A stretch of 64,000 nucleotides of DNA from Trichostrongylus colubriformis. Its lineage: Eukaryota > Nematoda > Chromadorea > Rhabditida > Trichostrongylidae. Made by a program: the position numbers and the translations under genes. The notes below the pieces were generated by a model. It was given only the letters and a program-made list of their open reading frames with translations. It ran no database searches and was not told the origin of the DNA. Shown in pieces: positions 26,401 through 34,948 of this stretch. Each line of letters opens with the position of its first letter. Position 1 is the stretch's first letter. The DNA lies in NCBI GenBank assembly GCA_963978905.1, contig OZ022258.1, positions 58,853,638-58,917,637 on the forward strand. The letters are read 5' to 3'.

Positions 26401-29400
26401 AGAGGATGCGGATACTGCATACTATAGTGGATGTGGCTGTCGGAAAGAACTGGAAAACGAAGTTGTTTGCTGTTGCGAAGATGCGAATCACTTGCATGGG
26501 CAGTGGAGGGGCACGGTTGGCATCTACCATGCGGTGCCATCAATAGATCAGCCCTCGCATCCAGCGTCTGCAAAATCGCCTTTAGATCGTTGTTTCGATT
26601 ATCGCTCAGCACATTAAGCTTGCAAAGTGGGAGTCGTTCATGTGGGTTGTGGAAGGACCGAGTGTGGGGCTCATTTCGTAGCAGCGCTGGAAGGCACTGA
26701 CAGTGATAACAACTCCGATCGAACTGCTCCGTCAGTGGTTCCCACCGGTCAGCAAAAATTGATTGATCTCATCGAGTGGCACTGGGGTGGCCTGTGGGGG
26801 TAGGGTGGTGGTCCGAGAGCTTCTCAGTTCTTTCCGAACCTTCGCAATGATGAACGACTGTGAAAGAATTGGAAGGTTCGGAAAGAACTGAGAAGCTCTC
26901 GGACCACCACCCTACCCCCACGCCCCCACGAACCCCCGAGCGTGGACTTTTCTCGCCCTCGTTAGCCAGCTTGTAACGTATACCCGACGGGTTCGTTTCC
27001 CCGTTCAACGTGTTCTCTTTCCACGTGTTGAGTTTCTCCGAGTCGGGTGAACCTGATTCCTTGGTATGTGCATAACACGACTAACCGTACGGACGGTTTC
27101 GGCGTCTTCGCAGCAGGCGCTCGTGCTAGGATTGGTATTTTTACTGACCATGCTCGGCATAAATACTCCAGCCGTACTAAGCGTAGTATTTTTTGACTTA
27201 GGCTTCGGCTTCTGACTTAGGCTTCGGCTTCTGACTTAGGCTTCGGCTTCTGACTTAGGCTTCGGCTTCTGACTTAGGCTTCGGCTTCTGACTTAGGCTT
27301 CGGCTTCTGACTTAGGCTTCGGCTTCTGACTTAGGCTTCGGCTTCTGACTTAGGCTTCGGCTTCTGACTTAGGCTTCGGCTTCTGACTTAGGCTTCGGCT
27401 TCTGACTTAGGCTTCGGCTTCTGACTTAGGCTTCGGCTTCTGACTTAGGCTTCGGCTTCTGACTTAGGCTTCGGCTTCTGACTTAGGCTTCGGCTTCTGA
27501 CTTAGGCTTCGGCTTCTGACTTAGGCTTCGGCTTCTGACTTAGGCTTCGGCTTCTGACTTAGGCTTCGGCTTCTGACTTAGGCTTCGGCTTCTGACTTAG
27601 GCTTCGGCTTCTGACTGAGGCTTCGGCTTCTGACTTAGGCTTCGGCTTCTGACTTAGGCTTCGGCTTCTGACTTAGGCTTCGGCTTCTGACTTAGGCTTC
27701 GGCTTCTGACTTAGGCTTCGGCTTCTGACTTAGGCTTCGGCTTCTGACTTAGGCTTCGGCTTCTGACTTAGGCTTCGGCTTCTGACTTAGGCTTCGGCTT
27801 CTGACTTAGGCTTCGGCTTCTGACTTAGGCTTCGGCTTCTGACTTAGGCTTCGGCTTCTGACTGAGGCTTCGGCTTCTGACTGAGGCTTCGGCTTCTGAC
27901 TTAGGCTTCGGCTTCTGACTTAGGCTTCGGCTTCTGACTTAGGCTTCGGCTTCTGACTTAGGCTTCGGCTTCTGACTTAGGCTTCGGCTTCTGACTTAGG
28001 CTTCGGCTTCTGACTTAGGCTTCGGCTTCTGACTTAGGCTTCGGCTTCTGACTTAGGCTTCGGCTTCTGACTTAGGCTTCGGCTTCTGACTTAGGCTTCG
28101 GCTTCTGACTTAGGCTTCGGCTTCTGACTTAGGCTTCGGCTTCTGACTTAGGCTTCGGCTTCTGACTTAGGCTTCGGCTTCTGACTTAGGCTTCGGCTTC
28201 TGACTTAGGCTTCGACTTCTGACTTAGGCCTCGACTTCTGACTTAGGCTTCGACTTCTGACTTAGGCTTCGACTTCTGACTTAGGCTTCGACTTCTGACT
28301 TAGGCTTCGACTTCTGACTTAGGCTTCGACTTCTGACTTAGGCTTCGACTTCTGACTTAGGCTTCGACTTCTGACTTAGGCTTCGACTTCTGACTTAGGC
28401 TTCGACTTCTGACTTAGGCTTCGACTTCTGACTTAGGCTTCGACTTCTGACTTAGGCTTCGACTTCTGACTTAACGTACGCTTTTTAGAAGTTGCAAGTT
28501 ACTTATATGGGCAGCAAGAGAGCACGGTTGCAGCCAAATGCAGCTCCATGCCACCAAATAGCTCAATAGCCCTGTGAATTCGTCCATCGATGCTTCGTTT
28601 GCTGTTCAGACGTAGCTCAAATATTGATTCGTGGTACCTACACAGTCACTCTAAGAGCTGCAAAGTTTAGAGAGCGAGGTGACAAGACCACCACGCTGCT
28701 CTCAAAATTGATACCTACCGTGGGTAGTAGGTGGTCTTGATGGCATAACCGACGTATGGTAGCCTCGGGGGGGGGGGGGGGGTAGGGTGGTGGTCCGAGA
28801 CCTTCTCAGTTGTGTCCAAACCTTCGCGATGAAGAACAACTGTGATTGGATTAGAATGTTTGGAATCAACAGAGAATTTTTCGGCCCACCAGCCTACCCC
28901 TGCTTCCCCACCAGCTCCCGAGAGTAGACTTTTCTCGCCCCCATTAGCCAGCCCGTAACGTACCCCAGGCAAGTTTGTTGCATCGTTTAACATGGGGAAA
29001 TCGCCAGTACTCACAGTACATAGATATTTCCGAATAAATCATGCCGCTATCCTTACTTATACGCATTCGTACACTCATGTAGTCAACATATCATTTTTCC
29101 TCAATACCTTCAGTTTTCAGCCGATTGCCAATAGCAACTCCCGCGACTTGGACGAGATGCGAACGGCTCTGGAGCATGAGCGAGCTGAAAGGGATCGTCA
29201 ACTCAGAGCGTTTGCTGATCTCCACAATGAACAGGGAGCCTTGAAGAGGGAATTAGATCAGATCAGGCAAGTGCTAATGCAGTCAGGCTCGTCCTCATAC
29301 ACTCATTATGTAGAGTGGCTAGTATTATAGGAAAGAAAATGACTGCCTGACGAGAAACTGCGATGGTCTGGGCTCGGAAGTGAGGAAGCTGAAACTCGCT

Positions 29401-32400
29401 GAGCAGGCGCAACGAGCCACCGTCGAGGACCTTATGGCTACTGTTGAGGAGCAATCAAAAAGTATTCAAACAAAGGATATTGAAATTGCTAGGCTTCACA
29501 ATGCTATAGAGGTCTGTTTTGTTCACAAGCAATCGGATTAACTCGTGCACGTCATACTTCTCAGTCAGTTTATTGTGCGAATCGCTATACATATATCCAA
29601 CTGGATTTGTCCGAGCATATCTGCGGTAAATATCAACCGCTTGCTTCTTAGGAATCACATCGTTCCAAGTACACCAGCCCTATTCAGAGTAATGGTGATA
29701 TCTATATTCCTATAGATGCTAAAAAAATAGATTGGTGGACCAGCTGATGCAACAAGATTGCTTCTCTTCCCAAACAACGGGAACTGACGGAATCGCTCAC
29801 AGAAATTCCAAATCTTCCGTTATCCATGTACGCTGTTTTTGCTCGTTTGGCTACCTGCAAGGTAGCTCGCGAAGAAAACCTTGGATTTCATGTCCAGGAA
29901 AAGGCTCAGAGAGCTTTGGGAACTAAGCGGCGATGGTGGTCAAGTGACTGGAGACGCAGAGTAAAAAGCAAATCTGACAGGGCGTGAGAAGTTGCACTCC
30001 CAACAACTTCTCGAAGGTTATTCGGCTGCGGTTCAATCGAGTTGCTGTGCTTGCAGTTTTTGGATTTCTGCATTTAAACAAGTAAAATCTCAATCGTTTT
30101 TGCGGTTCTATTCATGTACTATTTCTATCATAGTGCTTTGGAGAGGAATTAGGATCATGGAGTTTCAGTGGACGATTCTTTCAAGTCACCGATGGGTGAC
30201 GAAGGATTGCTTGAGTGACATGGCCAAAATCCCTCTTTGAAATTGTAATCCCTGACCTGTAGCATTCAGAATTCGTCCGTTTATCATATTAAATTGTAAT
30301 AATGTTTTCAGCTGTTGACGGAAGTGAATCGAGTTTACGAGGAGGAAAGCAAGAATCTTGGTCGCCAGGTATGCTCGGGCTCATTTGTATAGGTCTCATA
30401 TTAGAAAAGGATTCGGCATACGGATTTTCAATTTCTGCCTGTTTTGCTGCTCTAGAATTGTGCCGTTCTAGATTTTTGTCTCCCTCTTGCTGCATTCTTT
30501 GGAATCATGAACTTATTTGAATCTATTCTCCTGAATAAAGGTATTTAGGTGGAAACGCTACTGCACTACAACCGAGAACTTCAAGAAAAGGCGCTTAGTG
30601 AGAAGAATGAGGCGCATTTGGAGCAGAAGCAATTCCAGGTAGGTGAAGTTTTACACCCTTTCAGCGCTCCCTTTGGTCAACCCACAGATGGTGTTTCGCT
30701 GAAACGAGTTGTTCACACTAAGGATCGCCTCAACGCTCTTCAACGTCATAAAGAGAAATTGGAAGAGAAAATCATGGATCAGTATCGATCAATGGAGAGT
30801 AAGAAACTGGCTGAACGACAGAAGCAACCGCTGGTGAAACGCGCAGCAAAAGCATTGATCAGTAGGGTGGGTCCTTTTGGTTGCTGATTGGAATCTTTCT
30901 CTCTCCATACTTTTGTATGTTACAGCGTCGTCCGTCGGTCCCAAGTGGTGGTTCGACAACGGAAGACAGCAGTGTGTACAGCGCTGACGAGGGATCACCG
31001 CCTCTCGTAAACGGTAAATCTCTGCACAAAAAGCATACCGCACCAGCAGACAACACAACACAGGTCTCACAAACAGCACCGCTTAACGTTGTTGCTGCTG
31101 CACCACCAGCAAAAGTTCTACCAAGTACCGGTATATACGGTAAGGCGTCGCTACGGCTGCCGTTGGCGTTCAAGAAACGTAGTACGTTTCGAGACGATAC
31201 ATTTCATGGCGCTTATACAAATCCAAATGTTCGAAAAATGATCGATGTACAGTATGACACAAAAGATCAATAATTGATCAGATTATTGTATGCTATGTAG
31301 AGTGCGCACTGCCGTATCAATATGTCTTATATGGGTCCACTGTTTGTGTGTGTTTATGGTTGCCTTGTTGGAACGTCAAGTCTTTCTTAGACGATGTAGT
31401 TCTATAAGCTCTTTTCCCTGTGATCATGTCCTCGTGTCCTGTCCTCGTCTGAACAATAAATTCATAAAGTCTGTTTGTATGTTCGCTTTCACTTGTTGCA
31501 CGCACTTCTCACGTTCTCGTTGCATTTTTTCTTGAGTGCTGATCGTATAAGAACACTGTTAACTTGCATAGGGTACGGTTGCAGCACACAGGATGCATGT
31601 CAGATTCTATGTCACCTCAATAAATGTGATCCCGGAGGAACCAAAGCAGCATGTTCGAAGACACATCTCGCGATGAAATTGTCCGTTTAACTCCATGACC
31701 AAATGAAATTAGTAAAGTAACACCCTTAATGTGGCAGAACAGGGTGCCGAAGAGAGCTCAAATAGCGACAGACGACAAGCTAAACGTACCGTCGGATGTG
31801 GTTCATGGAAGCGATGGTGACCACGTCGTGCTTTGTGTCCCTGTCGCTTATCTCCTCTCTCTGATCTATTTTCCACTTCTTTCATGTGGTTCTGTAGTGT
31901 GGAAAAGCAAAGCTCTCACTAATTAGCACCTTCGCTTTTTATTGAACCCGAAAAGGTTGTCGTGAAATGTCCCCTCTGAAGGCACAAACTCATTGTTCAG
32001 AGCTCGCGATCCAGGGGATTAGGCGATCATATGGAAAAATATACGTGTATCAGGCTATCGCACGACTCAGACGAAGAGGTAAAGATCGTACGAACTGTTC
32101 AAGTGATCGCCTAAAGTACATGATCACTTGAAGCGCGAACTCTGAACAACACCCGAGTAGGAACACTGGGTGCGTCATATGTTCCGCATTTTTCGCATAT
32201 TCGAGCACTCACAAGTGAAATCTATTCTCACGTACACTCTGTGACAAGCTAAAGTGTGAAAGCTACCCGTGCCTGGATTCAGTTAGACTCATTCAAAATG
32301 ACATCTTCCATGAGTAAAACGGTTCAGATGAGAAAATCTTCAACCTTCATAAAATAGAGAACCTGTTCGTGTTCAGAATTGGCGATCGCACATGCGATTT

Positions 32401-34156
32401 AGGCGATTAGGCATATGCATCTTTCTCGTTGTGCCTGATCGCCCAATTACTTGAATCGCGAAATCTGAGCAATTTCAAACGTCCAATACCCCTCAACTTT
32501 AATGTCCTCAGATCAATTGCTTGATTAGCTGTGGGGTGTTCAGGCGAGACTTCTTCAGTTGAAACGGCTCGATCTGCTCTCGAACAAGGTATTATGAGCC
32601 TGCTTACAAATATTACCCACTTCACAACGCTCTCGTTGATGCGATGCTCTACTAAAAACGAGAACTAGCCATTAGTACAGTATCAGAGTGGTTGTTACCC
32701 GGAGAACTTCCGAAGGTCTTCAACTATATTTACGCGTTACAGTAGTCCAGAATGCAAAAAAAACTGTAGCATTGCTGGACATTTCTTTTGCATTGCACAG
32801 ATCTGGCAATGGCTACTTGCTTGAGTCAAGCCATCTCAGTAATCACTTTTCGGGGTTCCTCAGAGTGCGCTTGGCACGCTTTTATCCTACGTCGCCTTGT
32901 CTGTATCTGAACTAGAAAATACGCTTTAGGAATCGATGACTTCGATCCCTTTCCACCAACATGTTCCTCGTCAGAAGATCACGATCGTATCACACCACCT
33001 CACGAATCCGCCTATGTCCATCAGGGTACCTTACTTTCATAGAACTGTTTTTACGGATAATTCCAATTTCTGCTGATCTAGACCAGCTGCATAGCGGGGA
33101 TTTCGTTCGATTCCGTGGCGATGCTGTTGGCGGTTCGCTGAGGGACTATTCGCCTCGCCGTACAATCCCACTTGACCACATTCCTCATAACGGTGAGTTT
33201 CTGTTCATAATACTGTTTCCACTTTCCTGACAAGAGATTGAACCTTTCCCGGTCAAGAAAAGCCCACTGATGGTACAATGATATCGGCTTTGCCACCACG
33301 AGCTCCCATGCGGAACACAGGTGTCACCGCTTCACTTCGATCTCGTCCACCTCCGCCACCGTACTCCTCAAACGGAAAGCAGAAGCCCCCACCATATCCC
33401 GGTCGGACGTCATCGGTAGGTTAATACAAGTGTCATAGTGCAGGAAACATCAGCAAAAGATGCCTTTTCTATACTGCTCCGCTATATACATCGCGGCAAA
33501 CTTGTTCCGTGTATTTTCAACATCACATTTTGATCCTGTTTCCAGGTTGGTTCCTCCTGCTCCACTCCACTACCATCTTCATTCATCCCACAGTCCGCTT
33601 CGACACCAAAAAGCGATCAATGCTCACCTCTGAACGATGTTGGAAGACCGCTAGACCTCGTAGTGGGAGAAGGCGAGCGGAGAACATTCGTCAGGGAAAA
33701 GGTTGCTCCTTTCACCGAATATTCATTTGAAGAAGCAGTGTTTGATGGCACCACAAGGGTGGAGAAGTAGTTTGAATGATTTGCTCCCCTCTCGCGTCTT
33801 CGACCACGCGACCGCCGCCGCCCTGCTCCCAGAAATCCCTAGCCTTGCTCCCACGAACAGCCACACTTTGTCGAACGTTACCTTGATAAGCTGTACCTTG
33901 CCGCATTCTTGTTTTTTTTCCGCGTAGAACAACTTTAGCCGTAGTAAGTTAATACAACAAAAAATTTGGGTGGCAGAAGAACTTGAATTTCCTTTGACGA
34001 TTCCTTCAGTATTGGAACTTTTCCCATTTCTGTGCACTAATTCTTCTTTTTCAGGAAGAACGTCTCGATAAGGCCATGAGCATCTACGAAAACGTGCAAC
34101 AAGCCGAGGTCAGAGCTAATGAGAGCACTGTGTGGTACGAATACGGTTGCGTCTGA
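7354..34156 (+). CDS. grdn-1: Girdin/Daple family protein (CCDC88), 5'-partial
   Basis: Girdin-family proteins are large coiled-coil scaffolds linking actin, microtubules, basal bodies and signalling; C. elegans GRDN-1 acts in basal-body positioning and ciliogenesis. Exons: 7354-7548, 8325-8459, 8527-8614, 8731-8824, 9493-9553, 9614-9706, 9761-9847, 10661-10744, 11020-11094, 11153-11244, 12510-12650, 12703-12859, 12924-13055, 13547-13771, 13835-13996, 14733-15073, 15493-15574, 15805-15912, 19341-19409, 19853-19939, 19996-20133, 29121-29266, 29331-29511, 30312-30368, 30549-30638, 30723-30866, 30926-31139, 32930-33025, 33082-33192, 33258-33415, 33546-33758, 34055-34156. All phases agree; total 4,158 bases, 1,385 residues. 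Diagnostic: [11 protein letters not shown] (Hook-like), [19 protein letters not shown], and C-terminal VWYEYGCV. The first exon's left border is uncertain, the acceptor at 33257 is weak, and roughly 100 N-terminal residues are missing. Confidence 0.93.
8527..15912 (+). CDS. grdn-1: Girdin: first part of the central coiled coil (16 exons)
   Basis: A Ser-rich linker ([13 protein letters not shown], then [18 protein letters not shown]) leads into almost continuous heptads rich in Glu, Lys, Gln, Leu and Arg. Recognisable family blocks are [13 protein letters not shown], a helix with GSLADEM and [12 protein letters not shown], and [19 protein letters not shown] in the long exon 14733-15073. Introns range from 52 to about 1,270 bp; most end in TTTCAG, TTTTAG or TTGCAG. 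The heptads should make a parallel dimer, as known for the family. Confidence 0.9.
9050..9330. repeat. Dispersed intronic repeat F, copy 1
   Basis: Shares an ordered series of blocks with two other copies in girdin introns: GTTTCACCCTGTTTTCTTCA, a GAGCATCTCG block and CAATAATCTTCATATTCGG. No coding capacity or terminal repeats were recognised. Confidence 0.6.
17228..17669. repeat. Dispersed intronic repeat F, copy 2
   Basis: The longest copy, including the left part (AATGTGGGTCAGAGAACTCC, AAGTCATCCAAGTGGAAGCT) that is also present in copy 3, and the right part CAATAATCTTTGCATATTC. Confidence 0.65.
17678..17837. mobile_element. MITE-like element with 50-bp inverted ends
   Basis: The left end TACAGTCCATATCCCGACCC and the right end, read on the other strand, TACAGTCCATTTCCCGAAGC, are inverted copies. 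Inside them, CAGGGCGTGGCCCTACGGGC pairs with CAGGGCGAGGCCTACGGACT. About 160 bp, non-coding, abutting repeat F copy 2. Confidence 0.7.
18423..18740. repeat. Dispersed intronic repeat F, copy 3
   Basis: Aligns with 17228-17669 along its length (GTAATGTGGGTAACGAGAAC, GTCACCCAAGTAAAAGCTAC, GAGGGTCTTATTACTCGG, TAGTAATCTTTTCACATTC). Substitutions and small indels break all frames. Confidence 0.65.
19341..30866 (+). CDS. grdn-1: Girdin: second part of the coiled coil with the invariant C-terminal block (8 exons)
   Basis: Exons 19341-19409, 19853-19939, 19996-20133, 29121-29266, 29331-29511, 30312-30368, 30549-30638 and 30723-30866. The third aligns with the conserved LLxDHxxLxxLH segment of Girdin/Daple (here [15 protein letters not shown]). 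The last holds [19 protein letters not shown], nearly invariant from worms to humans and the strongest single piece of evidence for the family. The 8,987-bp intron between 20133 and 29121 contains a mariner remnant, two tandem arrays and three hairpin repeats. The intron after 29266 starts with GC, not GT. Confidence 0.93.
20455..21366 (-). mobile_element. Internally deleted mariner element
   Basis: A 912-bp element bounded by near-perfect 29-bp inverted repeats beginning TTAGGTTGAACCATAATTTC and flanked by TA on both sides. The minus strand codes an N-terminal mariner-like helix-turn-helix start ([17 protein letters not shown], near 21160-21243). It also codes the C-terminal end near 20527-20860, with motifs such as NAHPHVA and [20 protein letters not shown]. 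The catalytic middle is missing and the two parts are out of frame. A 67-bp AT-rich segment is duplicated in tandem at 20948-21014 and 21017-21082. It sits in the big girdin intron. Confidence 0.85.
22641..22986. mobile_element. MITE family B, copy 1
   Basis: Starts GAGGCCGTGTTTATACTGTG and ends AAAGTATGAACGCGGCCTTA; these ends are inverted copies. GACGGCG and GCCGCC-rich subterminal blocks flank an AT-rich core with AATTCGAATTCGAATTTTAGC. Two further copies lie at 37540 and 59464. Confidence 0.75.
24640..24725 (-). repeat. tRNA-like sequence (SINE head or tRNA pseudogene)
   Basis: On the minus strand TTGCTCAGTGAGTAGAGTC resembles a Pol III A box/D arm, and AATTCGGATCC, about 45 bp on, resembles the B box GGTTCGANTCC. 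No full cloverleaf can be drawn, so it is not called as a tRNA. Confidence 0.35.
25437..25684. repeat. Hairpin-forming repeat, copy 1
   Basis: A unit of about 245 bp. Bases 25470-25593 form a long inverted repeat: 47-bp arms starting GGGGGTAGGGTGGTGGTCCG around a 30-bp loop. The downstream part reads CTCGCCCTCGTTAGCCAGCT and is shared with copies 2 and 3. Lies just left of the 22-bp array. Confidence 0.88.
25880..26135. repeat. 22-bp minisatellite with a GGTACC site in every unit
   Basis: About 11 copies of GGTACCCCAAGCCAAAGTAA plus AA. Units differ by single bases (CCTAAG, AAACTA, AAGGTA variants). Three units make 66 bp, so minus-strand frames show a repeating [17 protein letters not shown] peptide that I regard as an artefact of the array. 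Confidence 0.93.
26763..27009. repeat. Hairpin-forming repeat, copy 2
   Basis: Same unit as 25437-25684, with arms at 26796-26919 that pair perfectly over 47 bp. It lies between the 22-bp array and the 19-bp satellite. Confidence 0.88.
27196..28474. repeat. 19-bp satellite array in a girdin intron
   Basis: About 67 head-to-tail copies of GGCTTCGGCTTCTGACTTA. Most copies are identical. Rare variants have CTGACTGAGG in place of CTGACTTAGG (near 27617, 27863 and 27883). From about 28213 to the end (some 14 copies) every unit carries CGACTTC in place of CGGCTTC. Because 19 is not a multiple of three, no frame is conserved and the array is not coding. Confidence 0.97.
28745..28997. repeat. Hairpin-forming repeat, copy 3 (diverged)
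   Basis: A decayed copy of the 245-bp hairpin unit, starting with a run of 15 or so G at about 28768. The arms no longer pair well (TCCAAACCTTCG against AATGTTTGGAAT). It lies just right of the 19-bp satellite, about 120 bp before the next girdin exon. Confidence 0.75.
30926..31273 (+). CDS. grdn-1: Possible alternative terminal exon of girdin (intron retention)
   Basis: If the donor at 31140 is not used, the frame stays open for 44 more codons ([17 protein letters not shown], ending [11 protein letters not shown]) and stops at TAA 31271-31273. A canonical AATAAA lies at 31455-31460, about 180 bp beyond the stop, which is a normal nematode 3' UTR length. The isoform would keep the full coiled coil but lose the Pro-rich tail and the GCV motif. 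Forty-four open codons can occur by chance, so the poly(A) signal is the main support. Confidence 0.4.
   Translation, partial: RRPSVPSGGSTTEDSSVYSADEGSPPLVNGKSLHKKHTAPADNTTQVSQTAPLNVVAAAPPAKVLPSTGIYGKASLRLPLAFKKRSTFRDDTFHGAYTNPNVRKMIDVQYDTKDQ
30926..34156 (+). CDS. grdn-1: Girdin: disordered C-terminal tail ending in a PDZ-binding motif (6 exons)
   Basis: Exons 30926-31139, 32930-33025, 33082-33192, 33258-33415, 33546-33758 and 34055-34156. The tail is rich in Ser, Pro, Thr and Arg, with proline runs such as [20 protein letters not shown]. The last exon encodes 33 residues ending in [10 protein letters not shown] and a TGA at 34154-34156. A GCV C-terminus is the Dishevelled-binding PDZ ligand of vertebrate Daple (CCDC88C); vertebrate Girdin lacks it. 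I see no convincing G-alpha binding and activating motif in the tail; YSFEEAVF, near 33735, is the nearest look-alike. Confidence 0.9.
31455..31460 (+). terminator. Candidate poly(A) signal for the short girdin isoform
   Basis: A canonical AATAAA hexamer lies inside the intron that separates exons 30926-31139 and 32930-33025. It follows the intron-retained stop codon by about 180 bp. Confidence 0.4.
31993..32150. mobile_element. MITE family C in a girdin intron
   Basis: Inverted ends TTGTTCAGAGCTCGCG and CGCGAACTCTGAACAA enclose about 158 bp; GGCGATCA and TGATCGCC pair further in. Non-coding. Confidence 0.7.
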
Positions 34157-34792
34157 TCCTTGAGCGCTTCCTAAGCGCCATCACCTCATCTCTACACCCA
34201 CATATCATTTACCACAAACCCCGCGTCTCAGAAGCGTGCCACTACGGCGCTCGATTTTCGGGACATCACTTCTTTTTTTAGTGCTCTGATTTACCTTCAA
34301 CTACGTGACTATGTAACCATAAACGTGTATTGTAGTCGTATTTGCAGTCATTCCGGTTCTTTTGCATCCCCTACATCATCCCGTTTCATATCCCAACAAT
34401 TCCTCCCACTACGTACTTGTTGAAATGTTATCAGTAATACGCAGTCGTCATTAGAAATCTATATAAATAAGCTATCATGAATTGTGTTACAACACCGTCT
34501 AATAACTACACAACTACATTCAGTAATATTTTATCTTCATAGATTTTACAGTTAGTATAGCCAATACAATATAGCATCTTCAGGTATATATTCTAATGGA
34601 CATGTGCTAAGAGATCAATGCACAGGGAAGGAAACAGAATTTTGCATAGTGATGGGGGTTTTCCCGTCCTGCCACAACGGTAATTACCAAATGCCAGTTA
34701 GTGCAACGTGTTAGAGTATGAAACAGACTAGAATAAAACGGCACATCGAAACTGAGACCCCTAATAGATGTTTATACTCAGCAACTTCGTGT
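34157..34792. other. Intergenic gap between two convergent genes
   Basis: AT-rich, with no open exon on either strand. It must hold the 3' UTRs and poly(A) sites of both genes. I see no canonical AATAAA for the minus-strand gene. Confidence 0.7.
34732..34737 (+). terminator. Candidate poly(A) signal for the long girdin isoform
   Basis: AATAAA on the + strand, about 575 bp after the girdin stop and about 55 bp before the end of the converging formin gene. If used, the girdin 3' UTR would nearly reach the formin stop codon. Confidence 0.3.
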
Positions 34793-34948
34793 TCACTGAT
34801 TCGCTGCCTCGAGGAACATTTGTCTCATCTCGTCGACACTCAGACGAGTTGGCTGAAGACTTCGGCGCTGCATGGCGAATCGCTCGCGCCCTGCTAGCTG
34901 TCTATTCGATATGACTGATGTCGAACGCATCTTCACCGTAGCACGTTT
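34793..34948 (-). CDS. Formin: last exon, basic C-terminal tail
   Basis: In phase with 35411-35569. It encodes 51 residues: a basic stretch (KRATVKMRSTSVI), then RLSVDEMRQMFLEAANQ and TGA. The final amphipathic helix sits where other formins carry a DAD or WH2-like element, but the residues do not match either motif clearly. Confidence 0.8.
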   Translation of the reverse strand, partial: KRATVKMRSTSVISNRQLAGRERFAMQRRSLQPTRLSVDEMRQMFLEAANQ

